DNA of 64,000 bases from Photorhabdus khanii NC19 (GTDB lineage: Bacteria > Pseudomonadota > Gammaproteobacteria > Enterobacterales > Enterobacteriaceae): NCBI RefSeq assembly GCF_000517265.1, contig NZ_AYSJ01000017.1, positions 62,001-126,000 on the forward strand, written 5' to 3'. A model generated the notes under the pieces. The model worked only from the letters and a program-made list of their open reading frames with translations, had not been told where the DNA came from and did no database searches. Position 1 is the stretch's first letter. Each line of letters starts with the position of its first letter. Below, one piece after another: positions 55,828 through 64,000 of this stretch. The position numbers and the translations under genes were made by a program.

Positions 55828-55858
55828 GGATAACCTACACTTGAGTAGCAGGTTATCC
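55828..55858. terminator. Hairpin after the GNAT toxin gene
   Basis: GGATAACCT (55828-55836) and AGGTTATCC (55850-55858) are perfect 9-base inverted copies, about 50 bases beyond the minus-strand GNAT stop. On the minus strand the following bases (CGTTTTGAGG) have only a short T-run, so the terminator role is uncertain. Confidence 0.4.
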
Positions 55859-55908
55859 TCCAGCTACCTTTGCTGATGATGAAGTGCTGAACTTTAGGGC
55901 AGTTCAGT

Positions 55909-56424
55909 TTACGGTAAGGTGTTGGCAATCTCTATACAGGTTTGAATTGGAAGCCATATTTCAAGGTGAGAATGATCGCTGGGATCAGCTGGTAAAAAAT
56001 CATACTGTTGATAAAAGGGAACGACTTGTGGAGACATAGGATCGACAAATAGCCCAATGGCCGAAATTTGTTGTGCAACCAATGCTGTTCGATATATAGC
56101 ATCAATCAATAACCGATCACCTAAACCTTGTCCTTGTTGTGAATGATCCACCGCAAGACGGGCTAGTTTTACAGCACTGAGTGGGTGGGGATAGTTTTTG
56201 TAATCTTTGTGAGCAGGTGGCGTTGTCACAGAATATCCGGTGAGGGTGTGATAACCCATGATTGTCGCAGGCACAGAATCCCGGCAGGCCACATAAGTTT
56301 TTGATATGTGCTTTACGGTTTTCTGCCGGGTTTGTTGTTGTAGAAACTGATTTAATTCAGCTACGTCGCAATCAAAAGTTTTGCGGTTATGTTGCTGAGT
56401 TACCTCTTCAATGATTATTGACAT
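55909..56424 (-). CDS. GNAT acetyltransferase toxin (TacT/AtaT type)
   Basis: A 171-residue GNAT protein. The family start FDCDVAELNQFLQQQ is present, followed by the acetyl-CoA loop VDHSQQGQGLGDRLLIDA near residue 93 and the catalytic-region FYQQYDFLPADP with the conserved tyrosine near the C-terminus. TacT and AtaT toxins acetylate the amino group of aminoacyl-tRNA and block translation. It overlaps the upstream DUF1778 antitoxin by 17 bases, the standard order (antitoxin first). The target tRNA cannot be predicted from this sequence. Confidence 0.9.
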   Translation of the reverse strand: MSIIIEEVTQQHNRKTFDCDVAELNQFLQQQTRQKTVKHISKTYVACRDSVPATIMGYHTLTGYSVTTPPAHKDYKNYPHPLSAVKLARLAVDHSQQGQGLGDRLLIDAIYRTALVAQQISAIGLFVDPMSPQVVPFYQQYDFLPADPSDHSHLEIWLPIQTCIEIANTLP

Positions 56425-56701
56425 TCACCGTTTCCTTGTAGTGCTTCGCTGCTTTGAGCAACTTATTATTTGCTTTTGGCGGATTTTCCAAAGCGGCAAA
56501 CAATGCATCAGCCCCTGCCATTGAGAGGTGTAATGTTTCGGTCCGTTCAATCACATTACGTGCTTTCTCCATCGCTGATTCGATAAGGAATTGTGAAATG
56601 GTTGTACCGGAGTAATCAGCTGCCCTTTGTATGATTTCTTGAATCTCTGTAGAGATTCGTGCAACCAAACGGGCTTCTTTACGTTCTGCATGAGAAGTCA
56701 T
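56408..56701 (-). CDS. DUF1778 (TacA-like) antitoxin
   Basis: A 97-residue ribbon-helix-helix antitoxin. The N-terminal part reads ERKEARLVARISTEIQEIIQ, then AADYSGTTISQFLIESAMEK, typical of DUF1778. The C-terminal tail (LENPPKANNKLLKAAKHYKE) is the part that wraps and inhibits the GNAT partner in characterised pairs. Start ATG 56701. With the GNAT gene it forms a complete module. Confidence 0.9.
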   Translation of the reverse strand: MTSHAERKEARLVARISTEIQEIIQRAADYSGTTISQFLIESAMEKARNVIERTETLHLSMAGADALFAALENPPKANNKLLKAAKHYKETVNVNNH

Positions 56702-56772
56702 TATTTCACCTAAGTTTTCAGGTCTGATAGATAGAAAGAATGGAAGCGGTGTGCTTCACCTTCTTTGGTAAA

Positions 56773-56807
56773 GATCGCTGTTATTGCGATCAGGTGCCAT
56801 TATGGCA
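56773..56807 (-). promoter_or_regulatory. Palindromes upstream of the DUF1778/GNAT module
   Basis: TGCCATTATGGCA (56795-56807) is a perfect palindrome around one base, and GATCGC (56773-56778) / GCGATC (56786-56791) is a second perfect inverted repeat. Both lie 72-106 bases before the antitoxin start on the minus strand, a likely place for antitoxin-mediated autoregulation. A near-perfect GTGTGCC/GGCATAC hairpin follows at about 56833-56853. Confidence 0.45.
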
Positions 56808-57925
56808 TATCAGTAATTAACATCAATATGTGTGCCTTTTCGGCATACATCTATAATCACGTGAGCTTTTTTAAGTTCAATGTTGTTGATTCAGGGTACA
56901 GCCTGTAAGCAAACAGTATCACAAATAAATTTGACATTAATGGTAACATCGGTTTTACATATCGAATAATTTTTAAGGAAATTATATTGAACTGACAGAA
57001 TTAATGGATATATATTCCTAATATTATAGTCAGCTTGTTTTTTATATTAATCTTTATCAGGCTAAAGTACTGACTATTTATAGATATTGGCTGGAAGCTG
57101 GAATTTCATGTCACTCATTCTGCTATCAATGGAAATCAAATATATATTTGGATAAGTAATTATTTATGTTATTTTTTATTTTGATATTGTTTGTTTTAGG
57201 TATTAAATTCAATTGATTTTTATATTCATAATGTTTTTCTATTATTACAAAGGAATATATACAAAAATTAGTATTTATTTGAAATTGTTTCATTCCGGTG
57301 TTAAGTGTAATTAGCGTTTACATTAGTTGTGTAATTTGATTATTATAAAATAATATGTAGTTAAGTCAGTTTATGTTTTATATGGTTAAATATACATGGT
57401 TTTATTATAACGTAATGATAAATAATATTTTTATTAAATTTTTCTTGTTCCTTAGTTGTTGGAGGTTATTGATATTTATAAATATTTAATTTTATCTGAA
57501 ATAATTTCAGTCTGATATTAATGCTAAATGGAAAAAATACAGCAAGGACTTAGCGCTCATGCCAGTAGATATATTCAATAGGTCCATTTTTATTTAGTTA
57601 TGAAGTTCAGCATCGGCCAATAAAAAATTGACGTAAATCAAAGGCGCTTATCTAAAAAACAGGAAAAAATGGAATGCCTTATTTCGGTTAATCTGATGAA
57701 CCATTTATTCCGTTGTCAGGAAAATTATCGTCGCAAAATTGTTAATTATTCGGATGTTAACCGGGATATTACATTCAACAGCTGAGAGAAAGTATTGCTG
57801 GAGTATCTTTTGATGCTTGATGTGCTCGTTGTTATTTTTCCGAAAAGTAAAAGAAAAACATTTGTGATGGTTGTTGGGAATAACAGTTTTCAAATATCTA
57901 ATAGATTTGTTGAGGTAGTAAGCAG
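56808..57925. other. AT-rich noncoding region before the NRPS gene
   Basis: About 1.1 kb with no supportable gene, extremely A/T-rich between 56930 and 57540. It probably contains the NRPS promoter and is a likely H-NS-type silencing region, but no specific site stands out. GAGG at 57912-57915 lies 10 bases before the NRPS start. Confidence 0.4.
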
Positions 57926-60900
57926 ATGAAAGAGAGAATTGCCAGAAAGGGAAGTCCACTTAACGCGGGGTTAGTGCGGGAGTCGTCAGAAAAGGTTGGT
58001 GACGACATATTTGTCCGAAAGTTTAATGGGTTATCTGAGGCTGAACGTACCCTGTTGCTGGAAACCTGGAACGCCACAGAAACCCCGTATCCTGACCATT
58101 TATGTATTCATCAGTTGTTTGAACAACAGGCAGAAAAAACTCCGGCTGCCGCAGCGTTAATCGCCGGGGAGCAGATCCTGAGCTACGCGGAACTGAACGC
58201 CCGGGCTAACCGGCTGGCTTGTCAACTGAATGAGCAGGGGATTTGTCCGGATGACCATGTAGCGATTCTGTTAGAACGCTCGGTTGAATTGGTAGTGGTT
58301 CAATTGGCTATCCTTAAGGTTGGTGCGGTTTATGTCCCTGTTGATCCTAACGTACCGGATGAACGGAAAAACTGGCTGATAAACGATTGTGCCGCCAAAT
58401 TACTGCTTACTGATATGCAGACGGAAATCCCGGCTGACTTGGTTGTGCCGCGACTCCGTCTTACCCCCGAGACAGAACCGATCCGGGAAGATGATAGTTG
58501 CAATCCCGATTTATTGGGTTCCAGTACTGGGCCGGCGTATATCATGTATACCTCCGGTTCGACAGGGACACCAAAAGGGGTTATCGTGCCTCACCGGGCT
58601 GTCGTCCGGTTGGTTATCAATAATGGCTACGCTGAAATCGAACCTAATGACCGGATTGCCTTCGCCGCTAACCCAGCTTTCGATGCCAGCACCTTCGAAG
58701 TTTGGGCGCCGTTGCTTAACGGTGCTGCGCTGGTGGTTATTGATCATACTACGTTGCTGACGCCGCGGGATTTTGTCCAGGCGTTACAGGTGCATCACAT
58801 TACGATCCTGTGGATGAGTGTCGGGCTGTTTAACCGGCTGGTGGCAGAGCTGTCCCCGGTGTTGCCTCAACTTAAAATGCTGCTGGTTGGGGGAGATGTC
58901 CTCGATCCGCATGTCATTGCTCAAGTGCTGCGTAAGAGCCCGCCAAAACAGTTGTTGAATGCCTACGGCCCGAGTGAGGGAACTACGTTTACTACTATCT
59001 ACCCTGTTGACTCGTTAACGTCGGGGACGACTTCTATTCCTATTGGTCGCCCCATTGCTAACACCCGGATTTATTTGCTGGATACTGACGGTCAGCCGGT
59101 ACCATTGGGGATGGCCGGTGAGATTTATGTCGGGGGTGACGGAGTGGCCTGCGGTTATCTTAATCGCCCTGAACTGACCGCTGAACGCTTTCTCACAGAC
59201 CCATTTAGCGGTAAACCGAATGCGCGTATGTACCGAACCGGGGATTTGGCCCGTTATCTGCCGGACGGCAATCTGGAATTCCTGGGCCGTAACGACCAGC
59301 AGGTGAAAATCCGCGGTTTCCGGATCGAACCGGGGGAAATTGAGGCCCGGCTGGTGGAATATCCGGTGATACGTGAAGCCGTGGTGCTGGCGTTAGGGGA
59401 GGGGCAGGACAAACAACTGGTTGCCTATGTGTTGACTCAAGAAAATGATGGATTGGCCGCTCGCCTGCGTGAACACCTGAGTACGCGGTTGCCGGATTAT
59501 ATGGTACCGGTAGCCTTTGTGCGTCTGGATGAATTCCCATTGACACCGAATGGTAAACTGGATCGCCGGGCGTTGCCGGCACCGGGAGAGGACGCCTTCG
59601 CCCGTCAGGTTTATGCAGCGCCGCTAGGAGAGATGGAGATTGCTCTGGCCACCCTTTGGCGCGAATTACTGGGTATTGAGCGGATTAGTCGGCATGACAG
59701 CTTCTTTGCGCTGGGCGGTCATTCTTTGCTCGGCGTACGGATGATTGAACGTCTGCGCAGTTTGGGATTGACACTGGCCGCCCGTAACCTGTTCCAGTAT
59801 CCGGTGCTGTCAGAACTGGCCCAGACATTGGAGCAACATCAGGCTGTAGTGGTGCCGCCCAATATCATCACATTAACGACCACGGCGTTGACGCCAGAGA
59901 TGTTGCCACTGATTGCTCTGACCCAGCCTGAGATTGACCACATTGTTGAACAGATGCCGGGCGGGATCACCAATATTCAGGATATCTATGCCCTGTCGCC
60001 GTTGCAGGACGGTATCTTGTTCCATCATCTGCTGGCGAAGCAAGGTGACCCCTATCTGCTGGCCTATCCGATGATTTTTGCTGACCGGGCGCTGCTGGAT
60101 CGCTATCTGGCGGCAGTGCAACAGGTGGTTGATCGCCATGATATCCTGCGGACCGCGTTTATCTGGCAGGGATTATCTGCACCGGCGCAGGTGGTCTGGC
60201 GTCAGGCGCCTTTATCGGTCACTGAGCTGACCCTGGACCCGGCTGACGGGCCAGTGGGTGAGCAATTGGCTCACTGTTTTGATCCGCGTCAGTATCGTTT
60301 TGATCTGAGTCAGGCCCCATTGTTGCGCTTTGTGGTGGCGCAGGAAACCGATGGCCGCTGGCATGTGCTGCAATTGCAGCATCACCTGATTGGCGACCAT
60401 ACGACAATGGAAGTGATGCACCACGAAGTACAGGTTTGTCTTGCCGGACAGGGCGGCAGCTTGCCGGTACCGCTGCCTTTCCGCAATCTGGTGGCGCAGG
60501 CCCGGCTGGATATCAATCAGGCAGAGCATACCCGCTTTTTTACCAACATGCTGGCTGACGTGGATGAGCCGACGTTGCCGTTTGGTCTGACCGAGGTGCA
60601 TCGTAATGGTTCGCAGGTCACACAATCGTACCGGATGTTATCGCTGGAGCTAAATGATCGCCTTCGTCAGCAGGCGAAACGCCTGGGTGTCAGTGTGGCA
60701 ACATTGTGTCATCTGGCCTGGGCGCAGGTACTGTCACGGACCAGCGGGCAGAAGAAAGTGGTGTTCGGCACCGTGCTGTTTGGGCGCATGGCGGTGGGGG
60801 AAGGGGCTGACAGCGGTATGGGGCTGTTTATCAATACCTTACCGTTGCGGTTGGATATGGATGACACGCCGGTACACGACAGTGTACGGCTGGCACAGTC

Positions 60901-63900
60901 CCGGCTGGCCGGATTACTGGATTATGAACATGCGTCACTGGCACTGGCCCAGCGTTGCAGTGGGGTAGCGGGCGGCACACCACTGTTTAGTGCTCTGTTG
61001 AACTACCGGCATAATGAGCAGCCGCTGATCTCTCATGAGGCTGTACCGGGTATCGAATTCCTGGGCGAACAGGAGCAGACCAACTATCCATTTGTGTTAT
61101 CGGTGGAGGATGGTGGCACGACTCTGGGGCTGACTGCTCAGGTGGTAGCGCCGTTTGAACCGGACCGGGTATGCGGTTATATGCAACAGGCGCTGGCAAG
61201 TCTGGCAGAAGCGCTGGAGCGAGCGCCGGAAACGCCGGTACGAGCACTGAACATTCTGCCTGAAACGGAACGCGCGTTATTGCTGGAAACCTGGAACGCG
61301 ACCGAAACACTGTATCCTGAGCAGTTATGCATTCATCAGTTGATTGAACAACAGGTAGAAACAACGCCTGATGCCACCGCGTTGGTGTATGAAGGACAGC
61401 TCCTGAATTATGCCGAATTGAATGCCAATGCCAACCGGCTGGCCCATCAACTGATTACACTGGGAATAGGGCCAGATCAGCGAGTGGCGATCTGCATGGC
61501 AAGCTCACCGGCACGGGTGGTAGGGTTGTTGGCGGTGCTGAAAGCCGGTGGCGCTTATGTGCCGCTGGACCCGGTTTATCCGGGGGAACGTCTGGCGCAT
61601 ATTCTGAATGATGCGGCCCCCTCAATAATATTGGCTGATGAAACCGGACGGGTAGCGTTGGGCGAGGAGGCGATTGCTGGGCTGACTCTGCTTGATCCGA
61701 ATACCTTGCCTGATCAACCGGACAGCAACCCGCAATTATCGGCGCTGACTTCCCGTCATCTGGCTTATATGATTTATACCTCCGGTTCTACCGGCGTGCC
61801 CAAAGGGGTGATGGTTGAACATCGTGGGTTGGTCAATCTTATTCGGGATAAAATTGTCCAGTTTGGTATTCATTCCGGTAACCGGGTGTTGCAGTTCGCT
61901 TCATTTGGTTTCGATGCCAGTGTCTGGGAAACCATGATGGCGCTGACCGGTGGCGCGAGTCTGGCTATTCCGGCCGACACGGTTCGTCAGGATCCGCATC
62001 GCCTCTGGCATTATCTGGAAGAGCAAGCGGTGACGCACGCTTGTTTGACTCCGGCTCTGCTGCGGGATGGCGCTGATTTACCGGCGCTGACGATAAAGCT
62101 GACGGTGATACTGGGCGGTGAAGCGCCCAGCCCGGCGCTACTCCAGACATTGAGCCGTCAGGCCACGCTGTTCAATGCCTATGGCCCGACAGAAATTACC
62201 GTGTGTGCCACCCACTGGCGTTGTCCATCAAACTATACCGATGCGTTGGCACCTATTGGGCGTCCGACGGCGAATACCCGGATTTATCTGCTGGATGACT
62301 ACGGGCAGCCGGTGCCATTGGGGGCGGTGGGGGAGCTGTATATTGGTGGCGCTGGTGTGACACGCGGCTATCTCAATCTCCCTGACCTGACTGATGAACG
62401 TTTCCTGGCTGACCCATTTAGTGATGCAACTGATGCGAGAATGTATCGCAGCGGGGATTTGGCCCGTTATTTGCCAGATGGCAATCTGGTGTTTGTTGGC
62501 CGTAATGACCAGCAGGTTAAAATCCGTGGATTCCGGATTGAACCGGGTGAAATCGAAGCTCGGTTAACAGAATATCCTGCGGTACGTGAGGCGTGGGTGC
62601 TGGCGCTGGGTGACGGGCAGGACAAACGTCTGGTCGCTTATGTCGTGGCGGAAGAAGATAACGGATTAGCTGCCCGTTTGCGTGAACATCTGAGTGCTAT
62701 TTTGCCTGATTGTATGGTGCCGGCGACTTTTGTGCGTCTGGACGCCTTCCCGCTGACCCCGAATGGCAAGCTGGATCGTCAGGCATTACCGGCTCCGGGT
62801 GAAGATGCCTTTGCCCGTCAGGTTTACGAAGCACCACAAGGGGAGACAGAAACTGCACTGGCGGCTATCTGGCGTGAATTATTAGGCATTGAGCAGATCA
62901 GCCGGCATGACAACTTCTTTGCGTTGGGGGGGCATTCACTGTTGGCGGTACGGGTCATGAATCGTATCGCTGCTTTCGGTGTTGAACTGCCGCTGGTTGC
63001 CTTATTTACGTCACCGTCACTTGCGGCCTTTGCGGAGAGGATATGTGCCCAGCGCAATGTGGAAGGGGGGAGATTATCTGAAATTGTTCCCGTCTCCCGT
63101 GAGAGTGCTTTACCGCTGTCATTCGCTCAACAGCGTCTGTGGTTTCTGGCGCAGTTTGATGGCGTCAGTGATACCTATCATATTCCGCTGGCACTGTACT
63201 TGCGTGGTCAGCTTGATATTACCGCCTGGCAACAGGCGCTGAATTGTCTGTTTGCCCGCCACGAAGCGCTGCGTTCAGTCTTTATCATGGTTGACGGTCA
63301 GCCTCAGGTTGAACTGTTACCGGCGGAGTTTGGTCTGCCGGTGAAACAATACGATCTGCGTAACGCGCTTGAAGTCGATGAGCAACTTAAGCTTCTGTGC
63401 GTACAGGAGGCGGAAACGCCGTTTGATCTTGCCCGTGGTCCCCTAATCCGTTGCGCGCTGATACAACGAGCCGACGAGGATTACGTCTTCTTGCTGACTC
63501 AGCATCACATTGTGTCCGATGGTTGGTCTGTAGAGATCTTGAAATCAGAACTGGGCGTACTTTATTCTGCCTGCTTAAATGAACAGCCTGATCCCTTGCC
63601 CCCATTGGCGATTCAATATCCTGATTATGCTGTCTGGCAGCGTAAGGTGTTCTCTGGTGAAGGGTTGCGGGTGCAAAGTGAGTACTGGCACCGCACGCTG
63701 GCCGATGCTCCGGTATTGCTGGAATTGCCGACAGATCGGCCCCGACCATCCCGGCAATCATTTACCGGCGGCCGGATACCGGTGCAGATTGATGCCACGT
63801 TGGTACAGGCCCTGAAACAGCTGGGACAACAGCACGGCACCACATTGTTTATGACATTGCTGACCGCCTGGGCGGCATTATTGTCACGCCTGTCCGGGCA

Positions 63901-64000
63901 GGATGATCTGGTGATCGGCATACCGAGCGCCAACCGCAACCGGCGGGAAATCGAGCCGCTGATCGGCTTTTTTGTCAATACCCTGGCGTTGCGTATTGAT
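57926..64000 (+). CDS. Nonribosomal peptide synthetase, N-terminal 2025 residues (runs off the window)
   Basis: ATG 57926 is the first start after an in-frame TGA at 57911. Modules in order are A1 (about 60-550), T1 (LGGHSLLG, Ser600), a dual epimerisation/condensation domain (about 660-1105), A2 (about 1130-1620), T2 (GGHSLLAV, Ser1671) and a condensation domain (from about 1720) cut by the window end. The first condensation domain has HHLLAKQGD at its start, the elongated His motif HH(I/L)xxxxGD of dual E/C domains, plus HHLIGD; the last has QHHIVSDGWS and looks like an LCL domain. Selectivity residues read by alignment with GrsA are DAFWLGATFK for A1 (valine-like) and DAWCIGAVCK for A2 (aromatic-like, phenylalanine most likely). 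There is no C domain before A1, so this looks like the initiating protein. Residues 33-60 (LSEAERTLLLETWNATETPY) are the linker normally found after a C domain. Confidence 0.93.
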   Translation, partial: MKERIARKGSPLNAGLVRESSEKVGDDIFVRKFNGLSEAERTLLLETWNATETPYPDHLCIHQLFEQQAEKTPAAAALIAGEQILSYAELNARANRLACQLNEQGICPDDHVAILLERSVELVVVQLAILKVGAVYVPVDPNVPDERKNWLINDCAAKLLLTDMQTEIPADLVVPRLRLTPETEPIREDDSCNPDLLGSSTGPAYIMYTSGSTGTPKGVIVPHRAVVRLVINNGYAEIEPNDRIAFAANPAFDASTFEVWAPLLNGAALVVIDHTTLLTPRDFVQALQVHHITILWMSVGLFNRLVAELSPVLPQLKMLLVGGDVLDPHVIAQVLRKSPPKQLLNAYGPSEGTTFTTIYPVDSLTSGTTSIPIGRPIANTRIYLLDTDGQPVPLGMAGEIYVGGDGVACGYLNRPELTAERFLTDPFSGKPNARMYRTGDLARYLPDGNLEFLGRNDQQVKIRGFRIEPGEIEARLVEYPVIREAVVLALGEGQDKQLVAYVLTQENDGLAARLREHLSTRLPDYMVPVAFVRLDEFPLTPNGKLDRRALPAPGEDAFARQVYAAPLGEMEIALATLWRELLGIERISRHDSFFALGGHSLLGVRMIERLRSLGLTLAARNLFQYPVLSELAQTLEQHQAVVVPPNIITLTTTALTPEMLPLIALTQPEIDHIVEQMPGGITNIQDIYALSPLQDGILFHHLLAKQGDPYLLAYPMIFADRALLDRYLAAVQQVVDRHDILRTAFIWQGLSAPAQVVWRQAPLSVTELTLDPADGPVGEQLAHCFDPRQYRFDLSQAPLLRFVVAQETDGRWHVLQLQHHLIGDHTTMEVMHHEVQVCLAGQGGSLPVPLPFRNLVAQARLDINQAEHTRFFTNMLADVDEPTLPFGLTEVHRNGSQVTQSYRMLSLELNDRLRQQAKRLGVSVATLCHLAWAQVLSRTSGQKKVVFGTVLFGRMAVGEGADSGMGLFINTLPLRLDMDDTPVHDSVRLAQSRLAGLLDYEHASLALAQRCSGVAGGTPLFSALLNYRHNEQPLISHEAVPGIEFLGEQEQTNYPFVLSVEDGGTTLGLTAQVVAPFEPDRVCGYMQQALASLAEALERAPETPVRALNILPETERALLLETWNATETLYPEQLCIHQLIEQQVETTPDATALVYEGQLLNYAELNANANRLAHQLITLGIGPDQRVAICMASSPARVVGLLAVLKAGGAYVPLDPVYPGERLAHILNDAAPSIILADETGRVALGEEAIAGLTLLDPNTLPDQPDSNPQLSALTSRHLAYMIYTSGSTGVPKGVMVEHRGLVNLIRDKIVQFGIHSGNRVLQFASFGFDASVWETMMALTGGASLAIPADTVRQDPHRLWHYLEEQAVTHACLTPALLRDGADLPALTIKLTVILGGEAPSPALLQTLSRQATLFNAYGPTEITVCATHWRCPSNYTDALAPIGRPTANTRIYLLDDYGQPVPLGAVGELYIGGAGVTRGYLNLPDLTDERFLADPFSDATDARMYRSGDLARYLPDGNLVFVGRNDQQVKIRGFRIEPGEIEARLTEYPAVREAWVLALGDGQDKRLVAYVVAEEDNGLAARLREHLSAILPDCMVPATFVRLDAFPLTPNGKLDRQALPAPGEDAFARQVYEAPQGETETALAAIWRELLGIEQISRHDNFFALGGHSLLAVRVMNRIAAFGVELPLVALFTSPSLAAFAERICAQRNVEGGRLSEIVPVSRESALPLSFAQQRLWFLAQFDGVSDTYHIPLALYLRGQLDITAWQQALNCLFARHEALRSVFIMVDGQPQVELLPAEFGLPVKQYDLRNALEVDEQLKLLCVQEAETPFDLARGPLIRCALIQRADEDYVFLLTQHHIVSDGWSVEILKSELGVLYSACLNEQPDPLPPLAIQYPDYAVWQRKVFSGEGLRVQSEYWHRTLADAPVLLELPTDRPRPSRQSFTGGRIPVQIDATLVQALKQLGQQHGTTLFMTLLTAWAALLSRLSGQDDLVIGIPSANRNRREIEPLIGFFVNTLALRID

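Larger units (their letters stand above)
55322..55908. other. AT-rich region without genes, with two strong inverted repeats at its end
   Basis: No coding region is supported. The only structure is the cruciform at 55749-55804 and the hairpin at 55828-55858, listed separately. Confidence 0.5.

Noticed and set aside
57705..57959. Minus-strand open frame just before and overlapping the NRPS start
   Set aside because: It lies in AT-rich leader DNA, overlaps the NRPS N-terminus and shows no recognisable motif.
1..64000. tRNA, rRNA genes and intact insertion sequences
   Set aside because: None found by eye: no transposase reading frame, no rRNA-like segment and no convincing tRNA cloverleaf.

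Overview
The window reads as a chromosomal piece of a Photorhabdus-like member of the Enterobacterales (Morganellaceae). The reasons are the enterobacterial fur / fldA / ybfE block, a secreted chitobiase, an rtxBDE-rtxHCA MARTX locus with two tandem giant toxins, a VgrG/PAAR type VI island, several toxin-antitoxin modules and a large NRPS, with AT-rich intergenic DNA throughout. The species call is inference from gene content; no database was searched.

Layout. 1-7320: the 3' part of a small-molecule biosynthetic operon (AMP-forming ligase, SAM methyltransferase, two FAD aromatic hydroxylases, a cupin, a short-chain dehydrogenase); it continues to the left of the window. 8149-12702: housekeeping block (chb, then on the minus strand fur, fldA, ybfE). 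12842-19596 (minus): a GlxA-like DJ-1/AraC regulator and the three-gene type I exporter rtxB-rtxD-rtxE. 19943-45278 (plus): rtxH, rtxC, a 4001-residue MARTX toxin (DUF1/NADase-like plus RID effectors), then a second MARTX gene. The second has an unassigned effector plus an alpha/beta hydrolase effector and is split by a frameshift. Directly upstream of the second toxin lies a decayed fusion of rtxH and rtxC, so the second locus arose by duplication of a whole rtxHCA unit.

45279-57925 is an accessory region. It holds a decayed Phd/Doc pair, a perfect CRP-type palindrome, vgrG, a VRR-NUC nuclease effector, an intact and a broken copy of its likely DUF3396 immunity gene, and a PAAR protein. An Xre/RES toxin-antitoxin pair follows, flanked by two copies of the PAAR 3' end with about 0.7 kb of AT-rich noncoding DNA, and then a DUF1778/GNAT toxin-antitoxin pair. 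57926-64000: the first 2025 residues of an NRPS (A-T-dual E/C-A-T-C...), running off the right end.

How the parts work together. RtxC would acylate and RtxBDE export both toxins (TolC is not encoded here). Inside a host cell each CPD protease would cut out that toxin's effectors, so one exporter can deliver two different effector sets. VgrG and PAAR form a spike that would carry the VRR-NUC nuclease into rival bacteria, with the DUF3396 protein protecting the producer. The two flanking metabolite loci and the toxins fit the insect-pathogen and competitor-killing life of this group.
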